Source of the DNA: Treponema sp. UBA6367 | Lineage (GTDB): Bacteria; Spirochaetota; Spirochaetia; Treponematales; Treponemataceae | Direction: 5' to 3' | NCBI GenBank assembly: GCA_002437725.1 | Contig: DJRF01000019.1 | Span: forward strand, 155,502 to 219,501 | Length of the DNA: 64,000 nt | Part shown: piece by piece, positions 8,672 to 17,720 of the stretch | Layout of the letters: each line of letters starts with the position of its first letter | Position numbering within the stretch: position 1 is the stretch's first letter | The notes under the pieces: generated by a model | Seen by the model: only the letters and a program-made list of their open reading frames with translations | Told to the model about the DNA's origin: nothing | The model's database searches: none | Translations under genes and position numbers: made by a program

Positions 8672-9428
8672 ATTCGCCAAAAATTTCTTTTCTGTGTTTT
8701 GTCCCAAGCTCGTCTAATAATTCTTTTAGTGTTTTTTTGGGATTTTCATTTTTGAACGAATTTAAGTCTTTTGTAAAGCAGTTCATAGAAAAATGCTGAA
8801 AGACTTTTACGTTTTTCCAAGTTTGCTGGCCGCAAGTTTTTTTCAGTTCTGCCTTATACGGTTCAAAAATTCCGCTGGGCTTTAATTCGCTGTAGCCAAC
8901 AAGCCAAAGTTGAGTTTTCGTTTTTCCGTATTTGTTTAAGTTTTCAAGAAGATTTGCAGTTGCTTGCGCCATCCAAAGCTGGCTTTCAAGAATCAATTGT
9001 TCTACCTGCCTTCCGCCCTCCCTTGCGATTGCTTTTAGTTGCGCCGTTTTTGCAGAATGAATGGGAGTCTTGTTCAAAATTATTACGTTTTTTCTAAAAT
9101 CTATTTCAAGTTCCGCGTTGCGCTTAAAAAATCCTTCGGCAATTTTTCCGGCTTGCCCCACAAGGTACTTTTGATTTTTTGCAAGCTGCTCGTTTTTGCC
9201 AGGATTGTCGCCTATGACAATGAGTTTTATTTCGTCTTCGCCTTTAATATCGTCAAGAGCCTTGTTATAAACTACAGGAGTTTCTATTGGATATTCTGGC
9301 GTTTTTGCCTTTTGTGCTGCCTGTTTTTGTAAACTTGCTAAAATTGTTTTATACTGATTCCAAGTTGTAATTTTAGATTTAAAATCGTTTTTGAAATTTT
9401 CAACGCATTTCCATTGTAATTCTGTCAT
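8670..9428 (-). CDS. uracil-DNA glycosylase superfamily protein
   Basis: 252 residues. 'IKLIVIGDNPGKNEQ' near residue 70 followed by 'KYLVGQAGKIAEGFF' and 'KNVIILNKTPIHS' match the order and spacing of the nucleotide-binding and active-site loops of the UDG-like fold (GxxPGxxE then G..G). This fold excises uracil or acts on related substrates; the exact family (4, 5 or an uncharacterised branch) cannot be decided, and the four Cys of iron–sulfur family-4 enzymes are absent. Clear SD (GAGGAAAAAAATG). It is cytoplasmic with no obvious operon partner. Confidence 0.6.
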   Translation of the reverse strand: MTELQWKCVENFKNDFKSKITTWNQYKTILASLQKQAAQKAKTPEYPIETPVVYNKALDDIKGEDEIKLIVIGDNPGKNEQLAKNQKYLVGQAGKIAEGFFKRNAELEIDFRKNVIILNKTPIHSAKTAQLKAIAREGGRQVEQLILESQLWMAQATANLLENLNKYGKTKTQLWLVGYSELKPSGIFEPYKAELKKTCGQQTWKNVKVFQHFSMNCFTKDLNSFKNENPKKTLKELLDELGTKHRKEIFGE

Positions 9429-9472
9429 TTTTTTCCTCGGTTTAGGTTTTGGACTAAAGTTAGTTTTTTTTG

Positions 9473-10384
9473 TTATGAAGAACTTTTAGATTCTTTTAGT
9501 TCGTTTAGAATTTTTCCAACCGCCTGTTGAATTCTCTTTCCTGATTTTGTATCGTACATTTCTGCTCTTCGTATAAAGCCTATGTCGTAATAGCCCATTA
9601 TATTTCCAGCTGTATGGATTACAAAATTGTTGGAAAACCGGCCGCTTTCAAGAACAATTTGGGGAACGAGCCCCATTCCTAAATCAAGTTGGGCTAGCGC
9701 AAGAATTGCTTCGTTTCCTTCGGTTTCGGCAGCGATAATCGGTTTTACATTGCGGCTTTTTGTCCATTGGTCAAAGCGGCGGCGTGCCAAACCAGTTTTT
9801 GGTAAAATTAGCGGTGTTGAAGAAATTATGTCTTGAGGCGAACCTGCAAGATTTGTAAAATCTCCATTTTTGTTTGCCGCAAAAATCAAAGGCGTTTTTT
9901 TCATGCTGATTGTTTGCAAAAACGAAAGTCCGTCTTCTGGAATTGCTGCAACGGCAAGGGCGGCTCTGCCTTCTTTTATTGCGGGAATCGCTCCTGCGGG
10001 GTCTCCTGTTTCTACCGCAAGTTGAATGGCAGGAAATTCTGCGGCAAGTTTACTTAAAAAAAGAGGAAGAATTGTGTAGCAAGCTGTTACAGAGGCGTAA
10101 ACTTTTAGCGTGCCGGAAACAGTTCCTTTTTCGCCTTTGAATTTTTCTTGCATGATTTTTTGTCGCTCTAAAGTTTCTTTTGCAAAATCGGCAAAAATCC
10201 TGCCGTTTTTTGTGAGGACGACTTTTCTGTTAGTTCTGTCTAAAAGTTCTGTTCCATTTTCTTCTTCAAGACGGCTTATAATTCTGCTCAATGCGGAAGG
10301 GCTTATGTTTATGGAATCTGCGGTTTTTGCAAAGTGCAAGTTTTCAGAAAGTGTTAAAAAAGCCTTTAATTCGTAAAAGTTCAT
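9473..10384 (-). CDS. LysR-family transcriptional regulator, IlvY-like
   Basis: 303 residues: winged helix-turn-helix in the first 60 ('FAKTADSINISPSALSRIIS') and a periplasmic-binding-like effector domain after residue 90. The effector domain resembles E. coli IlvY in several places: 'SGTLKVYASVTACYTILP', 'ETGDPAGAI', 'RRRFDQW' and 'LGMGLVPQIVLES'. IlvY activates ilvC in branched-chain amino acid synthesis when its inducers accumulate. No ilvC or other target is next to it; the divergent neighbour is a secreted repeat protein, so the target is unknown. The LysR assignment is firm, the IlvY orthology moderate. Confidence 0.9.
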   Translation of the reverse strand: MNFYELKAFLTLSENLHFAKTADSINISPSALSRIISRLEEENGTELLDRTNRKVVLTKNGRIFADFAKETLERQKIMQEKFKGEKGTVSGTLKVYASVTACYTILPLFLSKLAAEFPAIQLAVETGDPAGAIPAIKEGRAALAVAAIPEDGLSFLQTISMKKTPLIFAANKNGDFTNLAGSPQDIISSTPLILPKTGLARRRFDQWTKSRNVKPIIAAETEGNEAILALAQLDLGMGLVPQIVLESGRFSNNFVIHTAGNIMGYYDIGFIRRAEMYDTKSGKRIQQAVGKILNELKESKSSS

Positions 10385-10428
10385 ATTTCAAGGGATTTTA
10401 TCACATAATTCTTTGTAAGTCTTTATTT

Positions 10429-10457
10429 TTGACAAATCAAACTTGTGGATATATAAT
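10429..10457 (+). promoter_or_regulatory. consensus sigma-70 promoter
   Basis: TTGACA (10429–10434), exactly 17 bases, TATAAT (10452–10457): a perfect consensus promoter for the gene starting at 10501. The leader that follows contains AAACTTCGAGTTTTT (10469–10483), identical to one terminal repeat of the intergenic element, then the SD AGGAGG. Confidence 0.85.
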
Positions 10458-10500
10458 TTAATTAGTATAAACTTCGAGTTTTTATAGGAGGTTTTCAGCA

Positions 10501-11331
10501 ATGAAAAAAATATTTTTTTCTTTTGTAGCTTTTTTTATTGGAATTTCACTGTACGGCTACGATATTATGGGAAATACATCTGTAAAATCGGGTGCAAAAA
10601 CCGTTACTCGTACAGACTATTCAATAATATCTAAATTTGGAGAGTATTACAGAACTCCTAGTTCAAAATTTATCTATCTTTACGATGAAACTGGCAAGCA
10701 AACTGAAAATTCAGAACTTACTGTGCGCGATGTTCTTGTAAACAAGGTTGTAAATTCTTATGATTCTGAAGGAAAAGTTTCTGAGCGCAAAGCCTATGAT
10801 TCAGAAGGGTTGCAGCTTTGGAATTCTGTGCTTTCTTATAAGGACGGGCTTCTTTGTGATGAAACCCAGTATGCCCGCGATGGTAATTTAAAGAGCAAAA
10901 CAATCTACACATATACAGATTCAAAGCTTACAGACGAAAGTTACTACAATTCTGATGGAGTTCTTATTTGGAAGATTGTTTACAAATATAACGATAAAGA
11001 GCTTTTAGAAAAAGAAGAGCAATATTTTGGTGACGGTTCCTTAAATGAGGAGCGTGTTTACACATATACAGATTCTGGAAACAAGGATTCAATTGCTGTT
11101 TACGGTGCGAACGGTCTGCAGCTTTATAAAGATGTTTTTAGATACGGTTCTAATGAGCTCCTTTCTGAAGTAACAACTTATAATGCAGAAAATAAAACTT
11201 CAAAGCGCGAACTTGTAAAATACGATTCAAAAGGCAATATTTCTAAGTTGACTGTTTATTTAGTTTCTAAGAAATTTGGAACTATTGTAAATGAAATGTC
11301 ATCAATGACTGAATTTTCTTACGAATATTAG
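10501..11331 (+). CDS. secreted repeat protein, YwqK/RHS-like repeats
   Basis: 276 residues with a signal peptide (about residues 1–19) and then seven or so degenerate 25–30-residue units containing YDSEG, 'YTYTDS', 'YNSDGVLIWK' and 'YGANGLQLYKDV'. Units of this type (Y-D-x-x-G with beta-hairpins) occur in RHS/YD and YwqK/MORN-like proteins, where they form extended beta structures. Most likely periplasmic or surface-exposed; no enzymatic motif. Driven by a consensus promoter with a good SD, so probably well expressed. A terminator hairpin for this gene lies inside the 3' end of the convergent cls gene. Confidence 0.7.
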   Translation: MKKIFFSFVAFFIGISLYGYDIMGNTSVKSGAKTVTRTDYSIISKFGEYYRTPSSKFIYLYDETGKQTENSELTVRDVLVNKVVNSYDSEGKVSERKAYDSEGLQLWNSVLSYKDGLLCDETQYARDGNLKSKTIYTYTDSKLTDESYYNSDGVLIWKIVYKYNDKELLEKEEQYFGDGSLNEERVYTYTDSGNKDSIAVYGANGLQLYKDVFRYGSNELLSEVTTYNAENKTSKRELVKYDSKGNISKLTVYLVSKKFGTIVNEMSSMTEFSYEY

Positions 11332-11403
11332 TCTGGATACTAACTTCTTGTGCTTAGCTGCGCAGCGGCTTCAATTGCGCGGTTTTTATCTAAAGACAAG
11401 TTT

Positions 11404-12993
11404 TTAAAGCAGCGGCGCAAATATTTTAAAAAACCAGCCTATTACCCTCTGACGAAGAGGGTATTTTTTATATATATCCAAAGTAATTTCTGTGCAACGC
11501 TTTTTAGTTTCTTGAAAATCTTTTTCCATATCAACGATTACATTCGTTTTGTACATATATAAGCCACATTCAAAGTGGTGGTCTAAACTTCTGTAGTCAA
11601 GGTTTACAGAGCCCACAGTTCCTCTGTTTCCATCGGAAATAAATACTTTTGCATGTATAAAACCGGGATCGAATCCGTATACGTGGACTCCGTTTTTAAT
11701 CAATGTTTTTATAAAATTTCTTCCTACACAAAAGGTTATGTAATGGTCGTAGTGCGAAGGAACAATCAAACTGACTTCAACCCCTCTTTTTGCTGCAAAA
11801 ATAAGGCTGTTCATAAGCGTGTTGTCTATTATTATGTACGGAGTCATTATGTGCACATAACCGTGCGACTTTGAAAGAATGTAATTATAGACGTTTTCCG
11901 CAATGTCTTCGTTGTTGTATGCGTCGTCACCGTAAGGAATTACAACTCCACTTTGCGGCGTTTCTGGAAATGCTGTTTCTATATACTTTGAAAAATCTTC
12001 AAGAGCAAAACTGTTTTTTTCTTTTTGCGGAATTTGAATATTCCACATTTCTAAAAACATTGTTGTAAAAGAGCGCACCGCAGGTCCTTGGATTTTTATG
12101 CCGGTATCTTTCCAGTAATCGAACCGTTTGTGATTTAAGTTTATGTATTCATCAGAAATGTTTATGCCGCCTGTGTAGGCGATTTTGCCGTCAATAACAA
12201 GAATTTTCCTGTGATCCCGGTTGTTAAGTCCTGTGTCAAAAACTGGCACGAACTTTTTAAAAATCTGAGCTTTTATTCCAAAAGATTTTAGATAATCGAT
12301 ATACGCGTTTGTTGAAAAGGCAATAGAGCCAAGACTGTCGTACATTAATCTAACTTCAACACCGTTTTTTACTTTATCCTTTAAAATTTTTAAAATAAGC
12401 TCCCATAAGGTTCCTGGTTCGATTATAAAGTATTCCAAAAAAATAAATTTTTCAGCCGATTTTAAATCTTTTATGATTTGAGGGAACATATATTCGCCGG
12501 CAGAAAAATATTGAGTGCTTGTGTTCGTAAACGGCGGAAAATTTCCTGTTTTCATGAGATATGTAGAAATATCCTGAACCTTTGGATAATCGGCTAGAGC
12601 TTTTTTGTTCTCTGGAGAATCTAAAAAGTAGTTTTTTGAAGATTTTTTTATTTTGTTTAGTTTTCTGCTTAAAGAAAATCCGCCTAAATTCAGTTTGTAA
12701 GAAAAATAAAGCGAAATTCCAAAGACTGGAACTATAAGAACGGGTATGAGCCAGGAAATTTTGAATTCATTTTTTCCAGGACTATTAACAAGATAAGTTG
12801 CGAATAAAAGGCTTAAGGCAATGCTTCCGCCTATAAAATACTTTGTGTAAGGTTCAAGCTTTAAACAAAAAACAGCAAAAAGCGTGAACTGTATTAATAG
12901 CAAAATAATGATTAATAAAAGTTTGCTGTAAATTAAAGTTTTGAGAAATTTGTTATCTTTTTTTAATTTGAGATTTTTTTGATTTTTATTCAT
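11404..12993 (-). CDS. cls: cardiolipin synthase (phospholipase D family)
   Basis: 529 residues. Two transmembrane helices at the N-terminus (about 18–60) with further hydrophobic stretch near 70–95, then two PLD catalytic modules: HRKILVIDGKIAYTGG near residue 250 and HAKVFISDGNRGTVGSVNLD near residue 445, both complete HxKx4D motifs. It condenses two phosphatidylglycerols (or PG with another phospholipid) into cardiolipin at the inner membrane. Length and layout fit bacterial Cls. Convergent with the repeat protein gene, 72 bases apart. Confidence 0.93.
   Translation of the reverse strand: MNKNQKNLKLKKDNKFLKTLIYSKLLLIIILLLIQFTLFAVFCLKLEPYTKYFIGGSIALSLLFATYLVNSPGKNEFKISWLIPVLIVPVFGISLYFSYKLNLGGFSLSRKLNKIKKSSKNYFLDSPENKKALADYPKVQDISTYLMKTGNFPPFTNTSTQYFSAGEYMFPQIIKDLKSAEKFIFLEYFIIEPGTLWELILKILKDKVKNGVEVRLMYDSLGSIAFSTNAYIDYLKSFGIKAQIFKKFVPVFDTGLNNRDHRKILVIDGKIAYTGGINISDEYINLNHKRFDYWKDTGIKIQGPAVRSFTTMFLEMWNIQIPQKEKNSFALEDFSKYIETAFPETPQSGVVIPYGDDAYNNEDIAENVYNYILSKSHGYVHIMTPYIIIDNTLMNSLIFAAKRGVEVSLIVPSHYDHYITFCVGRNFIKTLIKNGVHVYGFDPGFIHAKVFISDGNRGTVGSVNLDYRSLDHHFECGLYMYKTNVIVDMEKDFQETKKRCTEITLDIYKKYPLRQRVIGWFFKIFAPLL
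11443..11469 (+). terminator. intrinsic terminator inside cls coding sequence
   Basis: TACCCTCT (11443–11450), five-base loop, AGAGGGTA (11456–11463), then six T residues on the + strand. It would end transcripts of the 10501 gene; on the other strand the same bases code for 'YPLRQRV' near the C-terminus of cardiolipin synthase. Confidence 0.6.
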
Positions 12994-13115
12994 AAAATTA
13001 TTTTATTTAGCGTGCCTTTTTTTGATAATCATAATATAATAAAAATAGAATAAATAAACTAGATTTTTTTCCGATAAATAAGTGTCTAGCTTTAATTTTT
13101 AAAGGCTGTTTGTAT

Positions 13116-13170
13116 TAGGTTGAAAGTCAATTTTTTAGAAAAATGAATAAAAAGCTCGGCTTTCGACCTA
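13116..13170. repeat. short hairpin repeat (55 bp), copy 1
   Basis: Ends are TAGGTTGAAAGTC and GGCTTTCGACCTA, an imperfect inverted repeat. The same ends recur at 17125–17179 and resemble the ends of the long intergenic repeat. It precedes the LysM-protein gene by 33 bases. Confidence 0.55.
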
Positions 13171-13202
13171 TTAAAAGATAATAAAAAAGATGAGGGTAAT
13201 AT

Positions 13203-14993
13203 ATGAAACAGATTGGAATCAGACTCGCAGACGGATCTTTTTATCCAATTATGGAAGATGGTCAAAAGTGTACAAAGACTCTAGGGCTTACCACTGTAAA
13301 GGATAATCAAACACGTGTAATAGTTGATGTTTATCGTTCAAAAACAGGAACTATGGAAGATGCTGAATATATTGACTCTCTTCAAATTGAAAATCTTGTT
13401 GAACATCCAAACGGAACTGTAGACATAAATTTAGATATTGGGCTTGATGAAAATGGCAAATTAAGAGCCGCGATGATTGACCCTGAAACAGGAAACAAGA
13501 GCAGCGCGGATGTTACCTTGGTTTCAAGAACTGTAGAAGAGCGCCTTGAGCCCACTAATTACGAAATTTCAATGCCAGAGACTGAGCCTGCAGAAAGAGA
13601 CACAAAAGATGAAAAAGAAGATTCTTTAGGTTCGGACAAGGTTGAAGCAGCTGAAGCTGCTATTGCAGGGGCTGCGCTTGGCGCAGTTGCTGGCGGTATT
13701 GTTGTAAACGAGCTGAATAAAGAGGCGGAAAAAAACAACGCAGATATTTTTGATTTAGATGACGCAATTGTAGAAGAACCAGTTGTTTCTGACGACCCTA
13801 ATTCTACGGCAGAAGAGCCTTCTGTTGAATTTGATTCTGACTCTACTGCCGAACCTGAACCTGAAATTCCTTTAGAAGATGCGACGCAAGGGGAGTCTGC
13901 AATATCTGACGATATTACGTTTGATGAACCTTCGCTAGATGATTCTGTTTCTAGCGCAGAATCTGAACCAGCTGAAAATTTTGCAGAAGAAAAATCAGAT
14001 GGCTCTGTAGAAGCTCAAATGCCTCCTTTAGAAGATTTTGACGATACCCCTGTAGCTAGTGATTTTAATATCGATGAAATTGAAGAGCCTAAAATCGAAG
14101 AGTCAAAAGAAGATTCTATTTCTGAGCCAGAATTGCCAGAGCCTGATGAAACAGTTGCTTTTGAGCCGGAATCGCCAGAACCTGATGAAACCGTTGTTTC
14201 AGAAAATACTAGCGAATCTGTTCCTGTTCATAGTGAAGACGAAAGTTCTAGTTCCGAATCCTTTGAAGATTTTGATTTGCCGGATTTTAATCTTCCAGAA
14301 GAAAATACTCAAACAGAAACTGCAGATTCTTTGAGCGACGACGACTTCTTAAAAACTCTTGACAGTTCAAACGGCTTGCAATCAAATGATATTGCTTCTG
14401 AAGCTTCCGATTCAATTTTTAACAATGAGCTTGTAAATGACAACACTCCTTCAAACGGAATAAATTTCAATGGTCTTTACGATAAAGAAACTGAGCAAGG
14501 AACTTCTTCTGTCTCGACTGACGAGGTTTCAGAAAGCGTAAGGAAAAAGACAAAAACTCCTGTGATAATTTGCCTTGTTTGCGCAATGATTTGTCTTATT
14601 TGCGCGGCTCTTGTGCTTTTTGTAGTTCCATCAAAATTTAATCTTCTTGGAAAAAAGAATTCTGCTTCTAAAGAAAAAGAAGTTGCTCCAATTGTTGAAG
14701 AAGCAAGGCCTGTTCAGGAAGAAGAAATTCAAGAAACAGTTCCTATTCAGGCAAAGGAAGAGGAAGTTGTTGTTGCCCAGGAGCCAGAAGAAATTGTTCC
14801 AGAGCCTCCTGCTCCTCCTGTAGAAAAACCAAAGAATATTACTTACAAAATAAAATGGGGCGACACTCTTTGGGATATTGCTGACGCTTATTATAAAAAT
14901 CCTTGGCGTTACAAGTACATTGCAAGGTACAATGGAATAAAAAATCCTGATTATATTATTTCAGGAACAACAATTGTAATTCCTGCAAATTAG
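13203..14993 (+). CDS. Hsp70-SBD-like, acidic, membrane-anchored LysM protein
   Basis: 596 residues in four parts. Residues 1–130 resemble the DnaK beta-sandwich substrate-binding domain: 'DNQTRVIVDVYR', 'NGTVDINLDIGLDENGKL' and 'DPETGNKSSADVT' follow the DnaK order of motifs. Residues 130–450 are a very acidic, low-complexity Glu/Asp/Ser/Pro linker. A transmembrane helix lies at about 452–475, and a LysM domain ('WGDTLWDIADAYYKNPWRY') fills 545–596, which should bind peptidoglycan outside the membrane. The N-terminus is therefore cytoplasmic, linking a chaperone-like fold inside to the cell wall outside. SD is GAGGG. The lytic transglycosylase gene follows 42 bases later. Confidence 0.75.
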   Translation: MKQIGIRLADGSFYPIMEDGQKCTKTLGLTTVKDNQTRVIVDVYRSKTGTMEDAEYIDSLQIENLVEHPNGTVDINLDIGLDENGKLRAAMIDPETGNKSSADVTLVSRTVEERLEPTNYEISMPETEPAERDTKDEKEDSLGSDKVEAAEAAIAGAALGAVAGGIVVNELNKEAEKNNADIFDLDDAIVEEPVVSDDPNSTAEEPSVEFDSDSTAEPEPEIPLEDATQGESAISDDITFDEPSLDDSVSSAESEPAENFAEEKSDGSVEAQMPPLEDFDDTPVASDFNIDEIEEPKIEESKEDSISEPELPEPDETVAFEPESPEPDETVVSENTSESVPVHSEDESSSSESFEDFDLPDFNLPEENTQTETADSLSDDDFLKTLDSSNGLQSNDIASEASDSIFNNELVNDNTPSNGINFNGLYDKETEQGTSSVSTDEVSESVRKKTKTPVIICLVCAMICLICAALVLFVVPSKFNLLGKKNSASKEKEVAPIVEEARPVQEEEIQETVPIQAKEEEVVVAQEPEEIVPEPPAPPVEKPKNITYKIKWGDTLWDIADAYYKNPWRYKYIARYNGIKNPDYIISGTTIVIPAN

Positions 14994-15035
14994 TATATTA
15001 GGTCTAAAGTCTAGCTTTTAGAAAAAATTATAATA

Positions 15036-17111
15036 ATGAAAAAAGAAATTTTATTTACTCTTGTTTTATGCGCTGGCTTTTGTCTTTGTGGTTGTGCAAA
15101 TTCAAAAAGTGATTTTAAAAACGACTCTCCCTATTACGTAGGTCTAGTTAAACTAAAAGACGGAAAATATCCGGAAGCAAAAAGGCATTTTGCTAAAGCC
15201 TTAAAAAAAGGTTCAAGCTATGTACGCCGCCGCAGCGCAGAGGAACTTACAAAGATTGGAAATCTTCAAGAACGGCTAGAAGCCTGCGAAAATCTTTTAA
15301 AACTTTATATGGATGAAGATTCTGTTCTTCTTGCAATAAGACAGTACGAAGCTGCTGGCAAATATGCAAAACTTTTAGCGCTCACAGAAAAACTGGACTA
15401 TTCAACGTGCCTTAATGAAATTGCTCTTTTTCGCTTAAAGTCAATGTTTGCAGTAAAAGATGCTAGATTCCTAAAAGAAGCGGAAAGCTGGTTTTACTTT
15501 AGACCTGTTTCAAGCAGCCATTGTGAATTGTACGATTTTATAGTTTCGCAAAAGGATTCTAAAATGAATCTTGATGATTTTGTTTTTCTTGCGGAGTTTA
15601 GAGTAAATATTTTTAGAAAAAAATACAAACTGTCTTATAATAGTTTTAAAGAAAAGCCAGAAAAAATTCCGCTTTTGCCGCAATTTGTTAGCGATATAGG
15701 AAAGGCTTGTCTTTATTCATCAGATGACTTTTACAAGGAAGCCCAGTTTTTTGAATTGATTGCAAAAAAAGTTGCAAAAAGTCCGTCTGAATTTTATGCG
15801 GCATTTTATGTGGCTCGGTTCTATGAAAAAGCTGGAAACTATTTTACATTGGCAGAGAATTATTATAAAAAGGCAATGGAAGTTGCTCCTGCTGCACAAA
15901 ACTACGACAATGCCCTTTGGTACCTTTTGCAGCTTAGTCTGAAGCGTTCTGTTTCTAAAGGCATTGAGTCTGTAAAAAAGTATTGCAAAACATGGAGCAA
16001 TCCTTCGTATTTTGACGACTTTTTTAATACGCTTTCGCCGCTTCTTTTGTCTGAAGGAAGCTGGGATTCTTTTAGGGATTTGTACAACGCGCTGGACGGT
16101 CATGCAAGCGGCGAAGTTGTTTCTAAATATGCGTACATCTACGCTCGCCTTGTTAAAGAAAAAGTTTTGCTTCTTGCTAGCGATGAAGATTATAAGGCTC
16201 AGGAAATTGCCGCCTTGAAAAAAGTTGTTGAAAGAGCAGGAAAAACCGATTATTACCGAATTATGGCTATCAATCAACTTAAAAAAAATGATGTTGAAAC
16301 TGAAGAAATTTTAAGTTTTACCGCCGAACCATCGGATTTAAAAGTTGATTTTGATGCGGAATCTCTTTTGCTTGGATACGCGCGCTTCGGAATTCCAGAA
16401 AAGATTTATCCGGAATGGCAGAATATTTATGGTTCTGGAAAATTGCGTTTCAGCCTTAAAAACGGAATAAAAATTGCGAATTTTTTAAGAGAATGTGGCG
16501 ATGAAGACAATCGCTATTTTCCTCAAAGCTTAAGAATTGCTGCAAGAGTTGTTTCTAAGGCCGAAGAACCTGTCGGTTGTGATGAATTGAAGGCTTTGTT
16601 TCCGCGCAATTTTAGCGGTTTTGTAAGCGAAAGCTGTTCTAAGTACGCTCTTCCAGAAGAAATCATGTATGCTTTAATTCGAAGCGAAAGTTTTTTTGAT
16701 GCCGGCATAAACAGTCACGCAGGGGCGATAGGTTTAACTCAGCTTATGAAAGAAACTGCGTCAGACGTTGCAAGAAAGTTAAAATTTCAAAACTATGATT
16801 TAACGGAGCCGGAAACTAATATAACTTTTGGAAGCTATTATCTTGCAGAACTTGCAAGGCGGCTTGATGGAAATTGGCTTTCCGCTTTTTTTTCGTATAA
16901 TGCAGGCATAACACGAGTTCGCCGCTGGATAAAGAGTTCTAAAATAGCTTTCGGTAATCGGCGTTATTTGCCGGATGACCTTTTTTTAGAAACCATTCCG
17001 TACGAAGAAACTAGGGAGTATGGTCGAAAGCTCGTAGGCGCAACTGTAATGTACGGTTTGCTTTATTATGAAAAAGATATTCAAGAAGTTATTGGCGAAA
17101 TAGTAAAATAA
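15036..17111 (+). CDS. lytic transglycosylase lipoprotein (SLT)
   Basis: 691 residues. Lipoprotein signal with lipobox LCGC (Cys20). Residues 30–500 are helical TPR-like repeats like the alpha-doughnut of E. coli Slt70. The SLT catalytic domain starts near residue 535: 'ALIRSESFFDAGINSHAGA' contains the catalytic Glu, followed by GLTQLM and 'FFSYNAGITRVRRW'. It cleaves the MurNAc–GlcNAc bond of peptidoglycan with formation of 1,6-anhydroMurNAc in the periplasm. It directly follows the LysM gene, giving a two-gene cell-wall unit. Confidence 0.92.
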   Translation: MKKEILFTLVLCAGFCLCGCANSKSDFKNDSPYYVGLVKLKDGKYPEAKRHFAKALKKGSSYVRRRSAEELTKIGNLQERLEACENLLKLYMDEDSVLLAIRQYEAAGKYAKLLALTEKLDYSTCLNEIALFRLKSMFAVKDARFLKEAESWFYFRPVSSSHCELYDFIVSQKDSKMNLDDFVFLAEFRVNIFRKKYKLSYNSFKEKPEKIPLLPQFVSDIGKACLYSSDDFYKEAQFFELIAKKVAKSPSEFYAAFYVARFYEKAGNYFTLAENYYKKAMEVAPAAQNYDNALWYLLQLSLKRSVSKGIESVKKYCKTWSNPSYFDDFFNTLSPLLLSEGSWDSFRDLYNALDGHASGEVVSKYAYIYARLVKEKVLLLASDEDYKAQEIAALKKVVERAGKTDYYRIMAINQLKKNDVETEEILSFTAEPSDLKVDFDAESLLLGYARFGIPEKIYPEWQNIYGSGKLRFSLKNGIKIANFLRECGDEDNRYFPQSLRIAARVVSKAEEPVGCDELKALFPRNFSGFVSESCSKYALPEEIMYALIRSESFFDAGINSHAGAIGLTQLMKETASDVARKLKFQNYDLTEPETNITFGSYYLAELARRLDGNWLSAFFSYNAGITRVRRWIKSSKIAFGNRRYLPDDLFLETIPYEETREYGRKLVGATVMYGLLYYEKDIQEVIGEIVK

Positions 17112-17124
17112 CTGTATATTTAAA

Positions 17125-17179
17125 AGGACGAAAGTCGAGTTTTTTATAACAGTGAAAAGCTTTCAGCGGCTTTCGACCT
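17125..17179. repeat. short hairpin repeat (55 bp), copy 2
   Basis: AGGACGAAAGTCGAG at the left end and GCGGCTTTCGACCT at the right end form an imperfect inverted repeat with an inner AAAGCTTT. Same length and ends as 13116–13170. It may serve as the terminator of the transglycosylase gene. Confidence 0.55.
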
Positions 17180-17246
17180 AAAATATAGTGTGTCAATTTA
17201 TAAATGTTCGATTCATTCAGTATTGACTTTTTTATGGATGGTAAAA

Positions 17247-17528
17247 ATGGATGAAAAAAGAAAAGAAATTGAGGAAAAAATAAAAGAAGCAATAGAAATG
17301 TTTCGACCTCAGCTTCAAGCAGACGGTGGCGATATGGAATACATTTGTCTTGATGATCAAATGAAGGTTCATCTCCGTCTTGTTGGTGCTTGTGGAAGTT
17401 GCCCGATGGCAGTAATGACTCTTAAAATGGGAGTCGAACGCTATATAAAAGATGCGGTTCCAGAAGTTGTAGAAGTAGTTCAGGATTTGCCTGAAGGTGT
17501 AAATGAATCTGACTATTCATCTTTTTAG
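17247..17528 (+). CDS. NifU-like iron–sulfur scaffold (NifU C-terminal domain)
   Basis: 93 residues from the ATG at 17247 (MDEKRKEIEEK); the longer frame from 17190 lacks an SD and does not match the family, whereas GGATGG precedes this ATG. The Nfu domain shows 'RPQLQADGGDMEYI' and the CGSC motif near residues 48–51, the two cysteines that bridge a shared [4Fe–4S] cluster between subunits. It delivers Fe–S clusters to cytoplasmic apoproteins. It stands alone without other isc/suf genes in the window. Confidence 0.9.
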   Translation: MDEKRKEIEEKIKEAIEMFRPQLQADGGDMEYICLDDQMKVHLRLVGACGSCPMAVMTLKMGVERYIKDAVPEVVEVVQDLPEGVNESDYSSF

Positions 17529-17663
17529 TTTAAATAGTTCAGAAAAAATAAAAAAAGAGTGTAAGATAAAAATAGCTGAAAATGGTGTCTGTTTTTATCT
17601 TTAAAAGTTTGCGTTGCAAACTTCTTAACATCTGTTGTTTCTCACTTCGTTGCGAAACAACTT

Positions 17664-17706
17664 AAAAAGTCAATCTTAAAACTTCAGTTTTAAGATTGAC
17701 TTTTTA
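17664..17706 (+). terminator. perfect terminator hairpin ahead of slyD
   Basis: AAAAAGTCAATCTTAAAAC, short loop, GTTTTAAGATTGACTTTTT: an 18-bp near-perfect stem ending in a T-run, 14 bases before the slyD ATG. Two smaller hairpins precede it (AAGTTTGCGTTGCAAACTT at 17605–17623; GTTGTTTC with GAAACAAC at 17636–17661). It may end nfu transcription or attenuate slyD. Confidence 0.75.
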
Positions 17707-17720
17707 TTATAGGAAAAAAA

